A DNA stretch of 64,000 nucleotides from Cervus elaphus. Lineage: Eukaryota > Chordata > Mammalia > Artiodactyla > Cervidae. The notes below the pieces were generated by a model, which did not search any database, had not been told where the DNA came from, and was given only the letters and a program-made list of their open reading frames with translations. Position numbers and translations under genes: made by a program. Positions 55,545-64,000 of the stretch are shown piece after piece. Each line of letters starts with the position of its first letter. The first letter of the stretch is position 1. Location: NCBI RefSeq assembly GCF_910594005.1, contig NC_057845.1:3968001-4032000 (forward strand). Reading direction: 5' to 3'.

Positions 55545-56090
55545 GCCCTTCTCAGGGAAACGGACCCATTAATCGAAACCTGATGGGTAATGAGGCAGAT
55601 ACGTAAGGATCTAGAAGAGCTGCATGACAGGGAGAGGAAATGCCAAGTGCAATGACCCTGAGGCATTTAAAGAATAGAAAGAAGGTCAGTGAAACCAGAG
55701 TGCAAAAAATTAAGAAAGAAATAGTAGAAAATAGAAGAGGGAAACAGCCAAGAGCCCAGATCACATGGGCCTATGGCCTTGGTAACGACTTTGGGTTTTG
55801 TCAATGAAGAATTTTAAATGGATTTACCTTGTGGGGGGCGGGGGGGGGGGTTACTTTTTTGAAAGATTGTTGGGTTGCTGCTTGGAGAATGGGATCTAAA
55901 GGGACAAGTGTGGAAGACAGTCTCCAGTCAGGACTCTCAGATCGTGGGCACAGTTATTCGGCCCACTGTGACAGATTAGGATGGAAGCAAAGGAGACAGA
56001 AAGTCAGGGGCCAGATTGGGGATACAGTCTGTAATGGAGTCAAAAGTATACGCTGATAGACTGGTTGTGGAGGGTGACAAAAGGAGAGCA
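55545..56090 (+). mobile_element. Ancient mammalian interspersed repeat
   Basis: The order of short matches (ggaaatgccaagtgcaatga, ccctgaggcatttaaag, gatcacatgggcctatggcc, gtaacgactttgggttttg) follows a widespread old mammalian repeat of L2/MIR age that I cannot name with confidence. Confidence 0.45.
55832..55850. repeat. G-tract
   Basis: Six G, one C, ten G on the plus strand (a C run in the ITSN1 transcript). Confidence 0.85.
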
Positions 56091-57185
56091 ATCAGGACTG
56101 GCTCCCACCAGCTGGAGAGATGCTCACGGCCATGAACTGAGACGGTGATAACTCAGGAATGTTCTGGATGACTTTTGGGGGGCCAGGGACTTTAGCAAAC
56201 TGATCTTGCTGGGGGCTGAAGGCCCTCCTGACATATGCGCAGAGGATCCTAAGACGGTATCCTAAGGGGTGTTTGCCCTGCTCGCTGCCCCTGATTTCTG
56301 CCTCTGGCTTCCTCCTCCTCTCGCAGGGCCTGTTTCCAAGCAGTGCCCCCTCTCTTCCCCTCACCTCTCTCCTTAACAGCTTCCATACCCCCTTCCATGG
56401 CCCCTACCGCCTCTGACTCCAAAGCCCCCATTCCACCCCTTTGCCTTCCCTCTACCTTCCTTCTACTCAAGGCTCTTGTCCCATGGCCCTCTGCCCTGTT
56501 CTTTCCCGTCTCCGCACCAGCCTAGGCTGGAACCATGTTAAGCGTTTAAGTTGCCAAAAATAAGAGGATATTGGTGGCTTTCCTTTCAGCTCCTTAGCAG
56601 TAAGACAATTTCTAGGGAGATGAATCATCTTTGGTTACTGTTATAATTTGGCTTTAAACACACTGACTTGACTCCATCCTCTGAGGGAGATTTCAGGATT
56701 TCCTGTATTCTTAATTAGAAACTAGACTGGACAGACACGTATCTCCAAGGTATTAGTAGGTTACAGTTTCAAAGCTCATAAATAAATTAACTGGAGTATA
56801 GTTTCTACATGAATTCTAAGATATTCCCCAGCAGTCCCCATCACCTCTACATTTCAACTGTAGACTAGAGCAAAGAAAGAAAGGCGCAAAGAGAAAGAGA
56901 AACTAGGAAAAGTTCCTCATTCTCAATACAAAAATTTTCCTCTTCTCCAGAGGAGTGGCACAGGGACTGCCTAAAATCTAGACTCAAGCCCTCTCCTCTA
57001 CCAAAAGGGGCAGGGGGCCTTCCCTTTGACCCCATCAGAAAAACCAAGTGAGAACACAAGACTAGTATCAAAGATAGGGAGGAAAACCTACTTCCTCAGG
57101 TCAGCTGTTATTTATAAACTTAAAAACCGAAATATGAAGAGATGAAGTGCTGCTCAGGCTTACAAAGGGAATAAGCAACTTTACT

Positions 57186-57404
57186 GTGTGTGCTCAGTTG
57201 CGAAGTCGTGTCTGACTCTGTGCGACCCCGTGGACTGCAGCCCGCCAGGTTCCTCTGTCCATGGGATTCTCCAGGCAAGAATGCTGGAGTGGGTTGCCAT
57301 TTCCTCCTCCAGGGGATCTTCACCACCCAGGGATCAAACCTGCATCTCCCGAGTCTCCTGAATTGGCAGGTGGATTCTTTACCCACTGAGGCACCTGGGA
57401 AGCC
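57186..57404 (-). mobile_element. Bov-tA SINE
   Basis: Reverse full copy (ctcagttgcgaagtcgtgtc ... gaggcacctgggaagcc), with a small insertion in the head. Confidence 0.9.
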
Positions 57405-57539
57405 TGAAGAAGCTGGTGCTAAAAGACAGATCTTCCTCATACTCTGCATCACACCATTCCAGCATCTTAGCAGGACATCTGTGCCTCATAAAATTTACAA
57501 TGACCTTTCAAAGCTATTTCTTTTGGGAAAAGATACTTA

Positions 57540-57686
57540 GAGGTGTGTTTTTTTGATTGCTGGGTTTTTGTTTGGCTACAGTATGTGGGCTCCAGTTGCC
57601 CAACCAGGGATCAAACCCCAGCCCCCTGCATTGACAATGTGGAATCTTAGCCACTGGACCACCATGGAAGTCCCAAGAGGTGTGTA
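57540..57686 (-). mobile_element. CHR SINE with short target duplication
   Basis: Reverse copy (cccaaccagggatcaaaccc ... ccactggaccaccatggaag) between agaggtgtgt at 57540-57549 and 57677-57686. Confidence 0.83.
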
Positions 57687-57939
57687 AGTGTGTTTTGTTT
57701 TGTTTCTTCCCCCTAGTAGTAATTCTTGATGAAACTAAAATATGCCATCACAAATTTAACAAAATGTCAGAAAAGAAATTAAAGATAAAATCATTTTGGA
57801 TTTAACCTAAGTCTGCCAACTCATTATCTTCACTGTTAATATAATTTTTCACGATGAAAAGAAAAAGTTGGCAAAAATTACTTTAGTGCACTCTGGTAAA
57901 CAAAACAGAAACAAAAAGAAAACCAGTTTTGTTTTGTTA

Positions 57940-58050
57940 TTTTTTTATTTTTGGCTTGTGGCATCTTAGTTCCCTGACCAGGAATCAAACCCAGGTCCCC
58001 AGCAGTGGAAGTGCAGAGTTGTAAGCTCTGGACTGCCAGGGAACTCCCCC
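57940..58050 (-). mobile_element. CHR-type tRNA SINE
   Basis: Reverse copy: ttccctgaccaggaatcaaa to ggactgccagggaactcccc. Confidence 0.83.
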
Positions 58051-58149
58051 ATGCCCCACCCCAATCCCTCCACCAAAAAAAAAGTTTGGAAAATTAACTG
58101 TCTTAATTGAAAGAAGTGAAATTTATTAAACAATGCTTTGTTTTTCTCC

Positions 58150-58335
58150 ATTACACTTATTAACATGTGACACTTTTTATGCTGTTATTGACCATCTCCT
58201 TCCACTGGATTACAATCTCTATGAAAGCACAAATTGTGTCAGTTTTGTTCACAGCTATGTTCCCAGCACCTACAACAGTCATTGGTCCATAGCAGACATC
58301 TGACAGATATTTTTCCACTGCTGAGTGAACAAATG
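58150..58335 (+). mobile_element. L2 LINE 3' end
   Basis: Forward: ggattacaatctctatgaaa, gctatgttcccagcacctac, ctgacagatatttttccact. Confidence 0.6.
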
Positions 58336-58544
58336 TTAAGTGAGATCTCCTTGCAGTAATTCATCACAAGACTGCTTCTTGAATGAACCTTCACAGACTG
58401 TAAATACAGTACAGGAGCAGAATTCAGTGAAAGAAATTAAATTTGTTTGCAAAAAGAAGAGTCTAGTGAGGGACCTTGGCTGATGGTGTGAAACACAATC
58501 ACCAGGACACAAAGCAGAAGTTTAATGCAGACGTCACAAGTCTT

Positions 58545-58755
58545 TCGCATTCAGTCTCTGCCTGCCAGTGCAGGAGATTTAAGAGAGGCGGGTTCGATAC
58601 CTGGGATGGGAAGCTCCCCTGGAGGAGGGCATGACAATCCACTCCAGTATTCTTGCCTGGAGCATCCCATGGACAGAGGAGCCTGGCGGGCTACAGTTCA
58701 TGGGGTCGCAAAAAGTTGGACACTTTGCGCACAGAGTCACTAAGTGACTGAGCAC
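58545..58755 (+). mobile_element. Bov-tA SINE
   Basis: Forward copy with an altered head (gcattcagtctctgcctgcc), a normal core and the tail cagagtcactaagtgactga. Confidence 0.87.
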
Positions 58756-59299
58756 GCTTAAGCAACATGTCAGCGACCCTGTGCTCATAGATACATGAGT
58801 GTCCTCTCCGTCTGGCTACCTCTCTTTGTGTGTTTTTCTCTCTACTTGTTGCTTTACTTAATTTCAAAAACCTTGTTTGATTTTTCTGCTTCAAATAGAC
58901 CAGAACTTAGTACAAGAAGGGTATAATCATTAAAAGGGACAGTCTGGGCAGCCAATATGCTGACAATCAGGAAAAATAAAACAAAGCAGACACCAAAACA
59001 AGTGCAGGAATCTGGGTATCATTTAATTTCAACTCAAATATACCCACTCACAAATAATACATCAATTTCCATGTAAGGTTTGTTATGTCAGAGCACAGTA
59101 AATCGTTTTCATACTGATGACACTTATAATCAGGCTTATGTACTGTAGACTCCACTTAAAGGCAATAAGGAACTACGTCAACTTTATTAATTTCCATAAA
59201 ATTAAAAATATTTTAAAGATAATGAACTAAGGGGACAAGCAATTAGTTGGATAATTCAGTCAACGTGGAACACCCAATCCCTGATGATGACAGCAGACA

Positions 59300-59500
59300 C
59301 CTTCCTGAAGTTTTGTTTTGAGGACCTGTAATGTGCCAGGGCCCACACTAAGGTCTTTGTATACAGTTTCTCTGCTAAACCACTCAATACTCCTATAAAT
59401 AAATATGCATCTTCCCATTTTCTGGATTTGAAAACTGAAGCTGACAGGGAGAGAATAAATACATGTTCCAAACCATAAAGATAGACAGTTGTACAGATGA
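59300..59500 (-). mobile_element. MIR SINE
   Basis: Reverse MIR: taatgtgccagggcccacac, tcttcccattttctggattt, gaaaactgaagctgacaggg. Confidence 0.65.
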
Positions 59501-60204
59501 CACGAATTACACGTGTTCTTTTCACTATAGCAAGCTGTCTCCAACACTAAGAAATGCAGGGAAATGAAGAGTCAACTATAAGAACCATCCATTGCAGGAA
59601 AGCATGGCCTCTGGGCCAAAGAATTCACCATAGCTTTCCAAAGTCATAGACCTAGTACCCAAAACTATATTGGCCACTCTTTTTCATTCACTCTCTCTCC
59701 AATGGTTTCCAAAGACTGAGCACTTATTTGTGCCAGTTAATCAAGGGATTCACCAATATTTATTATGTGCTCACCTTGTACAACACTGTAATAAATGCTG
59801 GTTTTTTCACTCTTTCATTGGTTATTTCCCTATTCAGCCTCAAATATTTTCTTTGCATTTTATTCAATGAAAGATACAATACCATCACATTATAAACCAA
59901 GAAATGTGGGACACTCAGTTGAGTATGGATGATGAGAATGAAGCCAAAACAATTGGTGAGAAAATATCAAAACACAGATTTCTCAACTGGAAGCCAAATT
60001 TACAAGCAGTGTTATCTTGCAAATGTCACCACTTTTTTAAGTTCCATATCAGAAAGATAATTTTCAGAAGTATTTCTCTGGAAAGGTGGAAGCATATTTC
60101 AGACTAGAGATACACATCTTCCTTCTATAATTTACGAAATTAAGATTAGATATTACTGAACTATTTTTTTTATAACCTTCTGTATATATGAAGCTCCAAC
60201 TTAC

Positions 60205-60268
60205 CATATCTGTGCTAAAACAGGCTGAGGTAACCCAGATTGAAAAAAAAAGTTTCTAGCTTGATCAC
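60205..60268 (-). CDS. ITSN1: ITSN1 exon 4: EH1 middle, NPF-pocket Trp
   Basis: This 64-nt exon encodes residues 41-62 (GDQARNFFFQSG..., ending QIW). Acceptor is TTTACAG|GTGATC, donor is ATATG|GTAAGT. The last two bases are TG of the invariant Trp62 codon; in EH domains this Trp lines the pocket that binds Asn-Pro-Phe peptides. The amino acids match the human protein as remembered. Exon 9, at the same place in EH2, has identical length and phases. Confidence 0.97.
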
Positions 60269-61426
60269 CTGTAAATTAAATGGATAAAAGTTTTAGAAGA
60301 AAATAGTGGATGACAGAAAACTCCGATGTCAAAATTACAAAAATGAAAGAGGCTAATAATCTAGTAAATACGAAACTTAATACATTTTAAAAGCCAAATG
60401 ATAAGTTTATAAGTAACAATAAAATGAATACATCAGTATTGACTTTATTTTTTTTTCTATTTTCTCCCTGCAGCATTTTATTTATTTATTTATTTTTAAC
60501 AGTTCAATGCTTTTATTTATTTTTTTTCTTTTTTCATTTATTTTTATTAGTTGGAGGCTAATTACCTTACAACATTGTAGTGGTTTTTGTCATACATTGA
60601 CTTTAGAACGTAACACTTAAAAAAGAAAATGTCTACCATTATGTAAGGGTAAGACTTACATAATGTAAGACTGTCTATGTTAATAAATCTACTAGCAATT
60701 AAAATGGTAACAGCTACATATTACGACAAAGTGTACCTACAGGAATCCCCAAGAAACTGATGACCCATACTTCTACTTTACAAAAGAGTTCTTTGTTATT
60801 CCCATATACCTACAGTTCAAATTTTTGGTACTGCTAACATATTTACGGAGAATGAGTAACAATGATCAAAAGAATCACATCAACGACTAAGAATTAATAA
60901 GTTAAAGAGAACTGAGACAAACATACACAAAAACAAGTCTCCAGGAAATCTAGATTCCATTTTTTCTAAATCTAATTCCTGAAAAGTAATCAAACAGGAA
61001 AGAAACTAGAAAAGGCAAAGTACAAAAGAATCTTTAAGGACACAGAAATAAACAAAATGTTTTTAAATGTTCATATCTCTTAATTTACTAAAGTTTCTCA
61101 AGCCAAGTTCACGGTCAGAATTAAGGAAGTGTTTTTACTCAAGGACCACAGTCCAATGATACAATCACTTCAAGAATGTGATCAATTAACTTAACCAATT
61201 CCCACCAGTGATATGCCTAAAACAGTGACTTGGCCTCCATTAAAAATTGCAGAAAGGCTTGAGTGCATCGGAGGAAAAGTAACTGTGAAAATACAGAATC
61301 CAGGCTAAGTCAAAATAAGTAAGGTACACCCTTGGTCATAGGTGCCCACCTTCACTCTGCATAATAGATTTTCCACAGATATACGCACTATGGTAAGTAA
61401 AGATGTAAAGTACTGACGCCAGTTAC
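60269..61426 (-). other. Intron 3
   Basis: This 1158-bp intron contains an L1 tail with a TTTA-rich stretch (60467-60602). Nothing else is recognised in the remaining 800 bp or so. Confidence 0.9.
60467..60602 (-). mobile_element. L1 3' tail (reverse) with TTTA stretch
   Basis: Reverse ruminant L1 tail (tagttggaggctaattacct, caacattgtagtggtttttg), preceded by TTTA repeats at 60477-60500. Confidence 0.75.
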
Positions 61427-61519
61427 CAGTAATAAATCCAGACGCCGGCTTTAAGCTGTGGAACTGCTGGTCATGTTTTACTCTTTCCTCTACAGTTATG
61501 GCCCAAATATCCAGGCTGC
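61427..61519 (-). CDS. ITSN1: ITSN1 exon 3: EH1, first helix
   Basis: This 93-nt exon (phase 1 to 1) encodes residues 10-41, the N-terminal helix and first loop of EH domain 1. Recognisable pieces are WAITVEER and HDQQFHSLKP. Acceptor is CTTGTAG|GCAGCC, donor is ATTACTG|GTAACT. Compared with human ITSN1 as I remember it, it has Ile14 for Thr, Val23 for Ala and Ala35 for Ile. That is three changes in 31 residues, while the next exon has none. The exon is symmetric, so skipping it would keep frame but destroy EH1. Confidence 0.96.
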
Positions 61520-61689
61520 CTACAAGCCAAAGAAAAGACAGAGGAGTTATTCAACGAGAAAAGAAAAGCAACGTGCTCACACAGTTTCCACAGTGCTTAT
61601 ATGGTCAGTACATTATAAACCATTTGATAACTTACCATCTGTTTGTCCTTGGAAGTTGTGAATACAAAGTTAGAAAACTAAGAGTAGAC

Positions 61690-61905
61690 ACATACGCAGT
61701 ACTATGTATATAATAGACAATAATAAGAGCTATACGGCACTGGAAACTCTCCTCAATACTCCGTAACCTCCTATACGGGAAAAGAATCTAAAGAAGAGTG
61801 GATGTAAGTCTATGTGTGACTGATTCACTTTGCTGTACTGCAGCAAGTAACACAACACTGTAAACCAACTCTATTGCAATAAGATAACTTTTTAAAGGAA
61901 AACAA
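61690..61905 (+). mobile_element. Ruminant L1 3' UTR
   Basis: Forward: agctatacggcactggaaac, gaaaagaatctaaagaagag, ctgattcactttgctgtact. It ends 215 bp after exon 3's acceptor side. Confidence 0.75.
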
Positions 61906-62236
61906 AGAGAGAAAAGTAAGAGTAAAGCAAGGAAAAAAAAAGACATTAACACACATTCTTTGTGAAGGTTATGGAAAATTGAGCTTCACTAAATTACTCT
62001 TCTACTTGATTCCATGAAAATCTTTTTGGAGTGATAAAAATACTCAAATGGTAGACTGCAGTAACTTTTATAGAATGTAGATTATAACTCACTGAAACTG
62101 ATTTTAAAAATGTGAATAAGTATCCTGGGGAAAAAAAAACAATGACAAACCAGAGAAAACAGGGTTAAGTTCTTCAGTTTCAACTCATGGACTGACCAGG
62201 TGCCCCCTCATTTCTGAGACTGTCTTCACTTTAGGG

Positions 62237-62394
62237 CTCCTCCAGGCTCCTCTGTCCATGGGATTCTCCAGGCAACAATGCTGGAGTGCGTAGCCATTCC
62301 CTTCTCCTGGGGATCTGCCCGACGGAGGGATCAAACCCATGTCTCTCCTGCATTGGAGGCAGATTCTTTACCATCTGAGCTACCAGGGGAGCCC
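62237..62394 (-). mobile_element. Bov-tA SINE, truncated
   Basis: Reverse copy lacking its tail: ctccaggctcctctgtccat to gagctaccaggggagccc. Confidence 0.85.
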
Positions 62395-62559
62395 ACTTTA
62401 GTACAAGGTCTCCTCACATGAATTCACCACAGTAACTCTTGATTAGACATAGGAAAAAGGCTTTCAGAAGTTCAGACGTTTTCCCAAATGGTGGGAACAG
62501 ACAATATGTGAAGGGGCAGGTCTGATATGACAGTGATAGTCAGAGCAGCCATTCATTCC

Positions 62560-62665
62560 GTCTCTGGAAATGTACTTGCTGAATGCCTTGTATGTGCCAG
62601 GCACTGCGACAGACATCAGGGAAAAGAGGGCGACCCAGGCAGACCCAGACCCTCACAGGTCCTAC
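62560..62665 (+). mobile_element. Ancient mammalian repeat
   Basis: The words ccttgtatgtgccaggcact and accctcacaggtcctacagt are in the order of a common old mammalian repeat; a related stretch lies at 63841-63960. Confidence 0.4.
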
Positions 62666-63646
62666 AGTCCTCAGCGTCTGCGGCCCTGTCAAAATTCGTC
62701 AAGTAAAAGCAAACCCCAACAAACAAGCAAAACAAAAACGTGCTCAGTGATTAGGAAGGGGGACAAAGACAAAACACAAAATAAAATAGAACATGAATGG
62801 TTTTGAAAAGATTCTGCACTAAGAATCCCACAGAGACTTTTCCTGATGTGATCACAGCAATGAGGCTTTGGGACGCCTTACTCTCTTCATGGTGAGCAGG
62901 TGCGACAGTTGCCAAGAGATACTTTGGCAACTGTAGCTCTTTAAAACACAGAACATGGCCAGTAAGCAAAACCAACATTTAACACTTTCCTAATAATCTT
63001 AGGGAAGATTACCTGAAAAACAATTTTGTGTAGATTGGTATTTCAAATAGATAAACTAAAGTAAAACAAAAATTCCATGCTTCAAATCCAGTCGTCCAAA
63101 CAAAGTACAGAATATAAATGACCCAGTCACCTAAACAAATAAATTGCAGAAAACAGCAAAACAAAACAGAGATGGGGGGAGGGGGGTGGTTCACTAACAA
63201 AGCAACTAAAGAGACGCATGAACTAATTTCACTGTGTCTTGTTCAGACACTGAGTTGAACCAACCAACTGTAACAAAAAAATAACACCTAAAGAATAGTA
63301 GGGAAATTTTTAACAGTGACTCCATAGCTGAGGACATTAAGGAATTACTATAAATTTCACAGGAGTGGTAACAGTATTGTAGTTATATCTTTAAAAGTGT
63401 TACCTTTTAGAAATGTCCACTGAAATAGTTGTGGATGAAATGATCTGATATATATGCGAGGTGCTCAGAAGAATCCAGGTGAACCAATACTGGCCATGAG
63501 TTGATTGATAATCACTGAAACTATGTGATAGTTGAGTATACTATTCCCTCTACTTATGTGAATATTTGAAATCTGCCATAATACTAAGCTTTTAAAAAAA
63601 CAGTTCCAAAGTACATTAAAAAAAGGAAAAATCTTTGAAAACTTAC

Positions 63647-63706
63647 CACCAAAAGGTGTGGGAAACTGAGCCATGGTTCTGTTACTTTCACCTTGCTAAT
63701 CGACGC
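63647..63706 (-). CDS. ITSN1: ITSN1 exon 2: 5' UTR end and start codon
   Basis: This exon has 32 nt of 5' UTR followed by the start codon (63672-63674) in the context AACCATGG, which has A at -3 and G at +4 and is a good Kozak match. It encodes MAQFPTPFG plus the first base of Gly10. The acceptor is AATTACAG|GCGTCG and the donor is GGTG|GTAAGT, a consensus donor. Exon end phase is 1. The leader has no upstream ATG within the exon. Confidence 0.97.
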
Positions 63707-64000
63707 CTGTAATTGAAATGCAACATTTAAGTTTATGACAACTTCACTTCTAGGTACTTATAAACACACTAACAGGTTGTCTTTAATGACCTGAAGACTA
63801 ACACTAGAGCTAGGGGATAACATTGCAAATGAAGGTTACCACTAAGGGTTCACTCATTCATTCCTTCTCTGTACAGTTTCTTAGTCCCGGGTGCAGTGAT
63901 GGGCACTAAGGAATGTGGATGAAAGCCTCTAGGGCAACAAGAAACTCTCAGTCTGGTGAGTGATCCTATACTATTATCCCACTCATTGCATTGTTCTATT
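63707..64000 (-). other. Intron 1 (3' end only)
   Basis: This is the distal end of the intron between the non-coding first exon (outside) and exon 2. It ends AATTACAG. Positions 63841-63960 resemble an ancient mammalian interspersed repeat; nothing else is recognised. Confidence 0.85.

Larger units (their letters stand above)
48826..60204 (-). other. Intron 4
   Basis: This is the longest intron here, 11379 bp. It is filled by L1 tails, an old antisense L1, CHR and Bov-tA SINEs, MIR and L2 (listed separately). Stretches with no assignment include 49220-50630 (a possible old antisense L1-like part near 50080-50260), 52430-52950, 56100-57170 (56270-56525 is strikingly pyrimidine-rich on the plus strand) and 59510-60200. 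Confidence 0.9.
61520..63646 (-). other. Intron 2
   Basis: This 2127-bp intron holds a ruminant L1 tail (61690-61905), a truncated Bov-tA (62237-62394), an ancient repeat (about 62560-62665) and a short G-rich run at 63174-63189. The rest is unassigned AT-rich sequence. Confidence 0.9.
1..63706 (-). other. ITSN1: ITSN1 gene, 5' coding half (exons 2-16)
   Basis: The minus strand carries fifteen consecutive exons of intersectin-1, a cytoplasmic scaffold for clathrin-mediated endocytosis and synaptic vesicle recycling. Every intron inside the window has GT...AG ends, and the exons join into 608 uninterrupted codons. The start MAQFPTPFGG and the spacing of the EH domains separate it from the paralogue ITSN2, whose N-terminus differs. 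Order: EH1 about residues 21-109 (exons 3-5), Pro/Ala/Met-rich linker, EH2 about 221-310 (exons 8-10), then coiled coil from about 350 to beyond 608. Human ITSN1 has a short form of about 1220 residues (five SH3 domains) and a long form of about 1721 (adds DH, PH, C2), so roughly half of the short form is here. Exon numbers assume one upstream non-coding exon. Exon 17, which should begin with ELREIHNKQQ, was looked for below 6210 and not found, so it lies outside. Confidence 0.97.

Noticed and set aside
1..64000. The suggestion of a previously undescribed biological system in the window.
   Set aside because: Everything with clear meaning is ITSN1 or known repeat families. No gene cluster, unusual coding capacity or novel array was seen; claiming one would go beyond the sequence.

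Overview
This window is mammalian nuclear DNA and almost certainly ruminant (bovid). It is saturated with Bov-tA, Bov-A2, BovB and CHR (tRNA-Glu-type) retroposons, a combination found together in cattle, sheep, goats and their relatives. It holds one recognisable gene, ITSN1 (intersectin-1), on the minus strand. The species cannot be fixed from the sequence. Human ITSN1 lies on 21q22, whose cattle counterpart is chromosome 1, so cattle chromosome 1 is a reasonable but unproven guess.

Fifteen coding exons were placed by matching the translated minus strand to intersectin-1 and then fixing each boundary on GT/AG splice sites. They run from the ATG exon (63647-63706) down to 6210-6349. Joined, they give exactly 608 in-frame codons with no stop, frameshift or missing exon: EH domain 1 (exons 3-5), a Pro/Ala/Met-rich linker (5-7), EH domain 2 (8-10), a short acidic linker (11) and most of the central coiled coil (12-16). 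Exon 1 (5' UTR) and the promoter lie beyond position 64000. The rest of the coiled coil, the five SH3 domains and any DH-PH-C2 module lie before position 1. Intersectin-1 is an endocytic scaffold: the EH domains bind NPF motifs (for example in epsins and stonins), the coiled coil binds Eps15 and self-associates, and the SH3 domains recruit dynamin, synaptojanin, WASP and others.

Everything else is intron. Roughly half of it can be assigned to repeats: about 27 Bov-tA/Bov-A SINEs, one clear Bov-A2, about 18 CHR SINEs, about 11 BovB 3' fragments, ruminant L1 tails, old L1 fragments, MIR, L2, Tigger (MER2) and hAT-type MER elements, a MaLR LTR and another LTR-like segment. Several insertions carry readable target-site duplications, which makes the order of insertion clear in places (8.5-13.2 kb, 16.1-16.8 kb, 18.9-19.8 kb, 47.6-47.9 kb). 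No tRNA or rRNA gene, CRISPR array, operon or second protein-coding gene was found.

I found no new biological system. The best second-look items are a 36-bp tRNA-Val 5' half between 11-bp direct repeats, a bare poly(A)-type insertion with a 12-bp duplication, the matched exon structure of the two EH domains, and a set of BovB copies showing CpG decay at one codon.
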